Below the pieces are notes generated by a model. It did not search any database. It saw only the letters and a list, made by a program, of their open reading frames with translations, and was not told where the DNA came from. DNA of 64,000 nucleotides from Trileptium ribeirensis (lineage: Eukaryota; Nematoda; Enoplea; Enoplida; Thoracostomopsidae): positions 1 to 64,000 of the forward strand of contig JASANE010018429.1 in assembly GCA_030248225.1 (NCBI GenBank), read 5' to 3'. The position numbers and the translations under genes are program-made. Numbering within the stretch: position 1 is the stretch's first letter; each line of letters opens with the position of its first letter. This document shows, one piece after another, positions 43,101-55,100 of this stretch.

Positions 43101-46100
43101 GGTTTCCTAAATTTCAACCTAGATTCTTATTCTAACTCGCTAGGGACTGGGGCAGACCAATAATTTGCAATATCTCGATGATTTGTCATTCTTTCTCTGT
43201 GAAACTTGTGCAAAAGCAAGACCGAAACTTACGAATGTAATAAAAATCTGCGAAATTCGTGTCGACTCGGAGCGACTTTTTCGTTGCTCGCGTACATGAT
43301 TTCTTTACAAATGACTTCGGAACGGGCCGCGGCTTTGCCGAGCTCAGTAACTCGGACGAAAGGCCTAACGGGCCTCCATTGGTATAATAACAATCGTCAA
43401 AATTCCTGAAAGGAATTTTGGAATTATAAACGATTGAAATTTTAGGTCAGGGCGAGCCTCTGTTGGATCTCCGGGTTTTTGATTCTGACTCAATATTGTT
43501 GACTTTTAAAGTTGTATTCGGAAGCGGATTTTCTTACAAAGAAACAACGAAGGTTTCAACCAAATTCCTGGAGTAATTCTTAAGATATGTTAGAATTTCA
43601 CTCAGAGAGAGCCGTCCCGCTCACAAGACATTAGCTTCGCGACTCCGGTTACAGGTTAATTAGAATTCCAGGCTCAATTTAAAAACTTATGGTCACTACT
43701 ATCATCCCATAAAGTTTGGCAAGATTCCTGAGCACGGAATTTTGGTATGAAACAAATACTGTAAGTGTAAATTTTAATCGCCAAGTGTACGCGGCTATGC
43801 TCGGTGTTAATTCAATTTAACGTTTAGAAAACACAAGACAAGATCGCCTGTTAAAACTTGGTAATGAAGATATGGCTAAGGATGGCACGTATTTTCATTT
43901 CAGGTACGCATTCGGAGAATTTTTGTTTAACCTCGGTCGGCTTAGAAGCTGTACTCCCCAAATTTAACTCAACTCAGGGAAACATGTAAAATAAGTCCAT
44001 ACGCGAGTGACGCGTTTGTTTGTGGCTTAACTCATTCACCGAGGGAGGTTCGGTAGGACTTCGACTTGCTAACCAAATTGTGAGAGTGGCTTACTACGGC
44101 TGAAGGTCTGTGGGACAGGCTAGGACTGGCAGGGCTATCATGTAAACAAAGGTATGGACAGGGGAGACTGAACATTATACGCTGGTGTTTATCAAACGGT
44201 ATCGCATCCTATGGGCTTAGTTATCACGCTTCGGGCTTCTCTAATCTAACATTAATTATACTAAACTATGCTACTCCGCCTCCCTGTCCACACTTACATA
44301 TTCGAATCCTCTCGGTCGACTTCCATCGCCATTGTATCCACTCGCAAAACCAATGCAGGAAGCCATAAAGTAAGAAACAGTGGAGAAAATAAGACTATAT
44401 GTGTAGTAAAGCGACATAGCCGATCTACAAACCGGCCGAACTCTGCGCTGCCGAAGTCAGACTGAACGCTGCAGAGTTCGTGCAGCTTTGCTTAAATACT
44501 GCCATTTTCGAAATTTCGAATTTGATTGATTGGGTTGCTAAAAGTGCTTGGTCAGCACTTTTGGAAAGATTTGACTCCAACTTTAGATCCGAAAAGTAAA
44601 CGTTCTTATCGGTCCGAATTTCGATAAATTTCGGACCGATTTTATATGAAATTTTATATAATTAATTTGACTTATTACAATAAAACTACAAAATTTAAAA
44701 TAAGTTCAAGCCTTCTAGAAACTTCTAATAAACGGTATATTCAAGCTACTAGCTTCATATAAATTTGAAGGGTCAAACTTGTTGACGCAAGAGCTTGATA
44801 TTCGGTGGTACTGCAAGTGCTAAAGCGAATATTAACTTTAGATAAACTACTAATAAGAAACTCCAAAGACTTAGTATAAAACTTTATATAAATTTCTCCA
44901 ACTTTTAATATAGACCTACTGTATACGACGAAAATATTTGCTTAAGAACGCGGGCACTCCGACAGTTTTAATATAAGCTTTATTCACCAATTATCAAGTT
45001 TATTTGCTCAAAGCCCAAACATCGGTGGTTCTGCTGCTATTTGATACAACGTTTATATGAAGCTGCTGATAGGAAAAGTTAGCTAACATCAACATTATAT
45101 AAAGTTCGTATAAGCATGCGATTCCACTTTGTTGACTTAAGAAGCACACAAGCTGCTAACTGTGTTTATGGCACATATTTGTAGAAAGCCAAGCGTCCAT
45201 ATCGACTAGCGACATTGCAGAGCAAATTACTTTAATATAATATGGGGTTGATGCTTAATCGAAGCTTGTTTGTTCAAAGGACAGCGGCGTATCCATCGAT
45301 ATAAAGCTGTAATACTTCATATAAAACTCTTAGCTTAACTTTTGTAGTTATTCCATATAAACTTATATATTGATTTATAGATGTATCTATTTGGGATCGG
45401 TGTTAGAAGAGACGCTCTTAAGTAAACAAACGAAGACGGCTGGTACGAAAAGAGGGTCCCATTCCCTCTCTGATGGCCGAAGTGTCAAAAGATGTTCGGA
45501 TTCAGACTCAGTGTTTCCGTCCGAACAATATGATATGAAACAGGTCTGTCTTCGGACAATGAAAGGGGAACGTGTGCTCCTGGGCGAGTCCATCTGAAAT
45601 TTCATAAATAATTAAAGTGTTTTATATGGCTCCCGTGGGTACGGGTTGCCTTTCTGTAGGGAGAAAGGCACATTTTTTGCCGGGTTCATTGAGAGGAATC
45701 TAATGACGGGTCACACGCCCATCGGGGAATAATTTCTGCGGTTTTCGCGAAAAAGGGTACCCAAACGTGGGCACAGCAGGTCCGGTTCATTCTCAAATGA
45801 AAGCGCCAGTTTCGGGGAATCTAATGGGACTATTTAGATATTTTTATAATAACTATCCGTTAAATTACTTAATTAAATGCGTTCTATCTGCTATCTGTAT
45901 GTGGTTATTTATCAATAAGTCCGTGGATCCTGTACGAATTTCGACGGGACCGGTCTCACTAGAAAGACCGTAACATTTTCTACCAAAAATATTAAGTGCT
46001 TAACTTTCGAATTCTTAACGGTTCCGGAGTTATGGGCCGGAGCCATTACTTTTGAGTCTGAATTTTTATACTTTTCTCTTTCACTTTTATCAGCTAACTT

Positions 46101-49100
46101 AGCCAGCGAAAATGAACGCTGGTAGCTGATAGAATTTTAGTTAATGCAACTTACCAGTGTACTGTGTAATAATGAAGACTGGTAAAGTGATATTCCACTT
46201 TTCCTACTAATATTTTTCAGAAGATTTTGCTCGTTTGCTGTTCGCTATAGGGCGAACAGCCATATTTTTGTGGTCCTCACTCGTGAGGACGGTCGTGACG
46301 GGTATCCGTCACGGTCATTCTTTTCTAAGAAACTCGGGGTGGATTTTGCGGCCCTACTGCGCGGGGTAGAGCTTCCCCTAGGCAAGTCGGGGCGTTCGGA
46401 TAGTCGTACCTTTTATATATTCACGGGTCGGGCATGGCAAGAGCTCGACATACTCACGCTCTTTATCTAGGAAACACTAAACTTTCCTGCGAAAACTGCT
46501 AGCTTTCCTCCAAAAATTCGACGTAATCAAGAATGAGTTATTCCCGGACTTAACCACTTCAATACTTACAAATACCAAGGGTACAACACAGTATGGTAAT
46601 CATAAAATGGTATAGAATCATGACAATATACATACATAAACATAGGCTTTTATGGCCACAAACAAAAAGATGGTTATGATACAACGATTATAAATGAACG
46701 GTTATATAGAAACAGGTACAATTCCAATATATGACGGTGATTAGGCTGTCAAATCGTATACATTCACCTAAAAGCACATATGAGCACAAACAACGATTCC
46801 AATGGTACACGGATATATGATTATGGTCATTATTATACGAATCGAATACTTAATAAAGACCTTTATGGCCAACTGACATGATATGATACAACAACAACAA
46901 TGGTAATGGTAATATGTCGTACAATTCAAGTATGCCAATAGGTGCCTTTATGGCCGATAACACTATAGTTATGGCAATAATAATGTGATACAAGTTACAT
47001 ATACCAATGGGTGCGTTTATGGCATTGCAATCAATATATATGTAGCGTAGCTGTTTCGTGTAATTTTGCTGAGTTTGTGTTATGGCTACGTTTTGTTATA
47101 AGAAGCACATTTTATGTTTTATAATAATTTTTTAGATTTAGAGCTAGTCAAAATATATATTGGCATTTTAGATAATAGCTGGCATTTGTGAGTAAGCTTT
47201 TATAAAAATTGAGTTTTCTCGTTGTAGAGATCTCATTTTTCAGCTGTATTGGTTGTGAAATAAAGCTTTTGGTTTTATGATAGTTTTCCCATCTCGCGAA
47301 CGGCAAACTTTTCGTTGTCGTTTGCAACGCTAGAACGATTGGGTCAGCAATATAGTTTAAATGTACGACATTATTGCGGTGCGAACGTTCCCTAAGTCGA
47401 GCGTTTGTGTCGGCCAACTCCAGTTGTCGCAAAGCTGGTTGGTGCGAACGGTATTATATAGTTTGCGCTAGGTAAGAGTAAACGATCAAATCGTTTGCAT
47501 CTTAAGATAGTGCGAATGCTGGCATGAACGTTTGCGTCCGAGGCAGTTGACCCGAGTTAGGCATAGGCTAAAGCTAAAATGGGCGCAAAGCACTGTAGTC
47601 GTTTGTTTCCCAACTCGAAGTACTGCTGCTGCGAACGATCCAACGTTTGCTACGAGTTGCTGCTGTATCGAGCTACTGCGAACGGACGCTTGTAGTTTCC
47701 GTTTGCGTGTAGCCTTCACTGAAGGACGACAACCCTTATGGGTTTGGGTGCGAACGGCGTGTACTATCGTTTGTTTCGCTGGTGACACTGAGATTACAAT
47801 CACTGTCAGAATCTCTCAGCCGAGACACGTTACATATACGGTAATGATACTTCGACGATTTTTCATTTCTGAAATGTTAATAACAATGCCCATTCTGAGC
47901 ACAAACACTGTCGTCGGTGCAGACCAAAACATGACGAAAACCTTTATTTCTAACGAGGTAAATATACGCGACAATTCATGATTCGTGGCACGTATATGTT
48001 GTCTATAAGTATAGTGACTACCGGTTGTTGCGGTCAGTTCATATATATGGGGGAGCGCGGCTCATGTATTCACTTGCGTAAAGAGGTCATAAATTGATCC
48101 TTATTTCAGACACGTATGTACTTCGGGCGCGGGGGTTGATCTCGTATTATAAAACGGGAGGCATCCGTAACTAAATTCAAGAAAAATTGACCCTTACACT
48201 GTGCCAGGATTATTAGGCTTTCTATTAAATGTTGGCCATTAAGCTGTGGCCAGGATTAATGTACCTCGTAACGATCCAGTATGGATCTGTTACATATTTA
48301 TCCTTAAAAACTATAATGCGTGAATTTAAAACAATAGTGTATATATTATATACGTTTCCTTCTGAAGAAGACATTCTAAAATCAGAAGAATTATTATTCG
48401 GCTATCTAGTGAGATAAACATTTATATAATATTACAGATGAGGGTGTGTATGTCAACACGTATGGCAAGAAAACTAAAGATATTATTGTGCAATGGGGAG
48501 AGATGCCTACTTCTGTTGGTAAGCAATATTTCATATTTAATTAAGTCTGTACTAAAATGGCTTATATCCAGTTAGTTGAACCTCCCAGAATCCTACTGCT
48601 GGTTTTTTAGTGCATCAACAAAATAAAATCTATCTATGATTTATATATATTTCAATGGTAGTTTAATGCAATTTACTGTGATTTTAATGTTTTTAGTTAA
48701 TTTTATTTTAATCCGTCAAATCCAGCAGTGATATATTTTGCTGCTTCACTGATATTTTCCACTGATTCTGTAGTCGCCGTCCTGACTACAGCTTATTTTT
48801 ATCATGCCGTATTGTAGCGCGAAAATTTCGATTTCGATAAAATCAGGGTTTCTGTATGAAGAATTCCGAAATTCATGCTCTGAATACATTATAGATCATT
48901 GAATTCGGCTTTGGACGTTGCTGAATATAAGGGTAACACGAGCTTTTAATGTCAACTTCTGTAACTGACATTATTGCTTGGTGTTGCATAAAATACTTGA
49001 TTTTCCCTTATTCATAAACAACTTAATTATAATAAGCATCGTAGATTTCTCGAACGGAGACAACATTAAACAGACACCGACAGCAGTATACGTAATTAAG

Positions 49101-52100
49101 CGAAGCGCTTTTGTTTTCGTCGGAGGGGGAAATTTGGCGCCGTCTGTCCGTCCGTCCGTTGAACTGTTCAATAACTACTGGTCCGATTTTAAAAAACTTT
49201 TTTTATTTGAAAGGTCTTAATATCGGACAGGTGCAAGACATATAGATTTTGTCAAAATTTACTCTGTTTAAAATTTTTATATGAAATTTTCCACATTTTT
49301 GCTTCATCTCTGATCCAAACATATGTAATGTATATTATACAATGATCAAGCTCCGAAACAACCAAGCAAAAGAAAAGATTAATTAAGCATTTTGCCGTTT
49401 GAAACGTAAGTAGGCACATAATTTCAGTAGGAATTTTTCATATAACCTGCAGAAGTTTGTTTACAAATCAAAGCCAGGTCGATGGTTGTAGCAGCTATTT
49501 TACACATTTAGAAGTCTCCGGTTTACGTTCGAATTAAACCGGTCCAACTGGATAACAGAGTATGGCTTACGTAGAAGTACTTAGCGCATGCTTGGCTAAC
49601 AGTTTGCATCAAGCACCAGCCAGTGCGCTTTTGAACTTTGTAAATCAGGCTAAATTGAAGTAAAGTGACGTTATCTGGAACGCAGCCAGAAACTGCTTTC
49701 TTGGCCATGAACTGTATTTATTGAAACTGTGCGAGCAGCATCACAGTTTGTCTCATTTATTGCATTCTGTTTAGAAAGTTATCATCATTATCATCTAACT
49801 GACGAGAAATGTTTGTCCAGCGCTAGCCTAAACAGTGTCTCTGACCACTGATCAGAAAATTATTTTCTATCTATTAATTTCTCTTAGAATCATACAAACC
49901 AATAATTTCAAGTTTCCTACAGAACAACATGTAACAAACGTAGTTGTAGTAAAGGGAGGCGACTGGGGACAGAGTGAATGTGTTTATTCTACGCTCCTTC
50001 GTTATAAGCACGTTCAATTTGATGCAGTATACGCAAGGGTGTATAGTGGAAGGCATTTTTTGCTCTGAGTATCTAAAAACCGACATATTGATCGATAAAT
50101 AAACATTATTAGCTTCCTCGGTCCCTTTAAAGTTTCAGAAAGGCAATAATGCTATCGCAGTACATTAAGTTTAAAAGTTATTTTTAATGCATTGTAAATC
50201 CACTATACCTTAATTTCTTCTTTCATCTGTTTTACTATATATAAATTTCGAAGACCAAGTTCCGGTTCCGGTTTAAATGGATGGTTCCGGTTCCGGTAAA
50301 TTTCAGTTCTGGTTATTTCCTGCTAATTAGTCAAGCGTGTTATCCTATTTTTAGCATTTCAAACAAAAATTGCATATTTTTCAATAAATAATTAGTGTAC
50401 AGCTATTAATTTTGCGCATATATTACATCTCGCCATGATGATTGTGAATCTGGTGCTTATTTACTATTCGAGAAAGTTAAAAAACATGTTTATTAGTTAA
50501 TTAGCTAATTACTAATTAATTGTTAATTAGCTAATTTTTTGAAAATTTTTAAAGTGCTCAAAAATTAAAAATAAATTGCACCCGGGGGTTTTTATGTCGC
50601 TGATCACGAATATGACATTTCTGAAACTCTAAAACCTGGCCATATATACTAATTATTTGATTAATTAACTAGCTAATTAGGTAATTTTATGCAAATTTTA
50701 AAATCACTTCAAAATTGCAAATTTGTTGCGCTCGGGGGTTTTCGATGTCGCTGATTATGAACATGTGGCTTTTAAAGCTCTATGATTTTATCATGGGAGT
50801 TAATTAGGTAATTAATTAGCGAATTAGTGATGTTACTAATTAGCTAATTTTTTTAGCTTGCGAGCTTTTTGTCTGGTGGATTTGACATCAGTTGCCTAAA
50901 ACGTGATACTTATTATAAATTGATTATATAGTTAGTTGAAGCACATGTACACACAAATAAGATATCAAATACTTTGGCTGTCGCTCCGCTCACTTTTTGT
51001 AATTTATTACGTTTCCCAGTATTATGTTTTATTTGAATCTGTTTGTAGCATATATCTCTACCGGTCAAGTGATGGGTTGGGGTAACAATGCGATTGAAAT
51101 TCGTGCCGTCGAAACTGGTCAATTAGATGGTGTCTTCATGCACAAGAAAGCTCAGAAACTGAAATTTCTTTGCGAGAGAAACGACAAGGTATGTTGTACT
51201 AACAGCGGTTTAGTGATGTATGTACCAATATATCGCAAACGAGAGTGAAACAGATCGAACGCTGCTTCATAAAGTGGTCATTTTGTGTAATCACTTTTAA
51301 CAGGCTTTGTGTTTGACGTATATACTACACTAAAACCTCTAAAAATCTGATTAAAAAGCCAATCTTTGCAAATCAAATCCAATTTTGCGACAGCTAATAT
51401 CTCGCTGCAACTGGTGGATGAAGCCACTGAGTGTGTTAGCATCAAACGACAAGCTGCTTCCCGAATGGGCTATTAAAACTGGGGACCAAGTAGTCGTCGA
51501 ACTCTCCATGAAGCCATTAATATTAATAATTCAAATCTCAATTTCTTAACGAACCTAGCTACCGCGTCCTAACCAAACGGCGCGCAGTCGCATAAAGATT
51601 CCGGCACTGTGGAACGTGACCCAGCGCCTCAATCTAAACATTATTGTAAACGCACAGTGAAAATATCTTCCTGAAACTTTCGCATGCTGCTTAACCGTTG
51701 CGCAGGTGATCTACTTAGCGAATTCCAACACACACGTGGCATATCGGTGCACAGGCTAAACGAAAATAGCGCCAGAGTCCTGAACCACCCTTTACCGGAC
51801 GTGTGTCTGAGTCCGTGCAAACTGTACTATTCTGGGGACAGCACAGTAGAAGGAAACGGCTTTTACGGTTTGAGACTTATGGCTGCGCACCGGCTTGCAT
51901 CTGCAGTGTTTATTTGAGAACCAGCCAGCTCCAGGCTGTCGCTAATGCGCCTAAGATGCAAACCGGCAAACCTAACTTTGGTTGCAGCATACACTGCTAC
52001 TGAAACCAGTGCGGCAGAGATCAAAGACGCCTTCTACACCAGTCTTTTTGAGGTGGTCAATTCGTGTCCACCAAGTGACGTCCTTATGGTCTGTGGCGAA

Positions 52101-55100
52101 TTCAATACGCAAAGTGGGGCTGCGGACTGAAGACGCATCTACATTTTGGCAGGTACGCTGTGAGCAGCTTAAATGACAACGGATTTCGACTTTCGTGATT
52201 TGCCGAAGTGTCGAACCTGCTGATCAGTAGTACCGCTTTTAAACACAAAGAGCGACATCTTAAACCTGGAAAGCACCCGATTCGTCGTATCGTACGCAGT
52301 CCGACGTTATGCTGCTTAAACGTCGTTGGCCTACCTGTGTTAATGACAGTCGGTCCTACTGGGTAACACACCGATAAGTCTGTGCTGGTAGCGAAGGTAC
52401 GCCTTATGCTGCTCAAAAACAGATTTGCCAAGAGCTTCCGACGCCCGGATGTTTCTTGCTTTCTTCATGCCTTCACTGGACAGAAGTTCCGATGGTCGTT
52501 AAGCAATCGCCTTGCAGCACTCTCGACCGCTAAACTTGATACAAACGTTGATGACATCTGGAATGAAATTCGGGACAGCCTTTGGGCGGAAACTCAATGC
52601 GTCGCTAAAGACAACTGAAAGAAAAATGTTACCTGAGTGTCGGACGCCTCTTTGAAGCCGATCCAGCAAGCTAATAAAACTAGTGATGACAAGTTGACGC
52701 GATTTTATGGCGATATGTTGATAAAATATGAATAGAATTCTGATGACTACTGGTCACGTGTCGCTGACGAACTCAATCACCACAATTATGTGGGTGACCA
52801 CAAGAAGTTGTGTAACAAGATCCGAGAAATCTCAACTGATCTGGAGTAATCAGTGAAAATGTAAGTGACTGCAATGACAACATCCACAATCAAACAAAGC
52901 GATTGGAGTGATTGAAGAAGTATTTTGAACAACTTCTGAATGCAAAGCGACCTGGGGAGCATATCAAACTCGACGATTTGGAATACCACGAAAAATAGGA
53001 CATCAATTATAGTTCTGAAGCACCACCCTCGTCCTTCGCTATTAACCGGCGCTATTAAAGCGCTCGAATCCGGTAAGGTATTAGGTGTTGATGGAGTGCC
53101 ACCAGAGGCATTCATAGCGAGATTTTGACGTCTGCGTTGGGGGAAACAGTTCCAGGTAATATGACATCCAGAGCGCATACCAACGGAATGGAACACAGCG
53201 GTGCTTTTACCCTTCTTTAAGAGAGGTGATTCTACGCAGTGTAAAAACTATCGAGGTATATCGCTGTTTCCGATTGCGCTGAAAATCCTGCAATTCGGTT
53301 CTGAATAGATTCAGCTCTTTCTGCGAGGACTTCAAACGCGAACACTAGGCCGGCTTTCGCCCTGGCTGCAGCTGTTCGGGCCAAATCTTCACCATTCGGT
53401 AGTTACTGCAAACTCACCATGAATTTGGTCGCAGCACGTTGGTTGCATTTGTCGACTTCCGAGCCGCCTCCGGCTCAGTCGATCGCGAATCACTGCTCGC
53501 TGTTATGGAGGCAGACGGCGTACCTGATACGCTGGTTCGGATGATTAGAATTATGTGCCGCAACACTGAAGCTGTTATACACGGCCACAACTCCATCTTA
53601 ACGGCGTTTTTTTATAAACATCGATGTAAGGTAAGTGTCTATATTGTCTTCCACGCTTTTCAACTACGCCGTGGTCGGGTGGTCAGAAATGGCTTTGATA
53701 AACTGGAGGATCGAATTTTTCTCAACGAAGACCTCAATATCAGCGACTTGGACTACGCCGATAACCTTGAATGGCTATCCAACTCTGCCGCTAGGGTGTA
53801 ATCAATGCTGTTGAGACTCAGCGCTTCTGCTAAACGGATTGGTCTGAATATTGTGGCTAAAAGACCAAGGTAATCCACTGCAGCTGCTGCAGCAAGCCAT
53901 GCTGCAGATAGACGGTCATCAGCTTAAAGTGGTGGATGAGTTCCCATACTTCGGGTCAATGTTAACAGTACAGGTTGGACGTCTTCGCTTATTGTCAATA
54001 TAGTTGCCAAGACATCTATGGCATTCGCCTGCTTTAATAAACGCCTGTGGCCGCGCAGAGACATTACGTTGCAAACGAAGCTAAAGTCATACCAGCAGCC
54101 TCGATGACATGCCTACTGTATTCAGCGAAACATTAGTAGTTCGAGAATGCAACAGTGGCTAACCTAACGCCTTCGAGATGATGTGTTACCGCCGTATCCT
54201 ATGCGTTTCGCATCGAGATCATATTCAAAACACGGTTATACGACGATGGTGTCAGACAATACAGTCAGACGTTGGCGTATCAGCAGCTTGGTCATATGCT
54301 GCGTATGAAACCTGGCTGTTTTCCTAAAATGACGCTTCTTTGTTCGTCACATGCCGATCGGAAGCGGCCACGAAGGAGTGTCATTCGAGACGTGTGGACA
54401 AATTGTCAAGCGCGAAATGGAGGCCGCTTTCGGTGCTATTTTATGGCGTACGTGGTCACTCGGCGCGTTTTGGTTATATAACCGCGGCTACCGATCGTGG
54501 GGAATGGATGAGTCGTGATCAAAGGGTGATGGTGTCCCGCATCGGCAAGGTCTAGTAAGATATAGACCATTGTTGATACCCTGTACACAATATATGACAA
54601 AACAATAAATTGAAGATAGACTATATTATGGCAATTGGGTTAATTGACCCTGAGAAGGCACGAAGTATTGCTCTCTACTAGAGAACGACCCAATACCAAA
54701 TTCCACCGAATACCTAGTATTCGGTATTTAGTATTCGGCCGAATACCGAATACTTGTTTTGTACTGCTATTTATCGTGACGCTAGACGATTATTAGTTTG
54801 TGTTGTGGCCTCCTCAACTACGAGCAGTAAAATTTCCCGATCGGGGCGCCAGTTTTCTCGCATGTCACTGCTCAGCAAATGGACCAATATTACCGAACTG
54901 AACTTTCGGTGCGCATCGACCTACAGAGAGCATAATTTGAAATAATCGAGGATACAGTCATTTAGAAATGGATATAGCGAAAGATAACGGCGACACGAGT
55001 AATATTATTATGCTTTAGTTTAGACTTTATTTGTTGACCGCCAGCGGCCGGAACGTAGTGTCAAGTTTGGTATACGTCACTAAATTGTACCAGCTGAAGT

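Noticed and set aside
44205..44260. Polymerase-like word CATCCTATGGGC (HPMG) in the hairpin island
   Set aside because: No other RNA-polymerase motif, in particular no GDD, was found at the expected distance, so a viral origin is not claimed.
47532..47981. 149-codon + strand frame
   Set aside because: It overlaps the inverted-pair array and has Cys/Thr/Arg-rich composition with no recognisable domain; probably chance.
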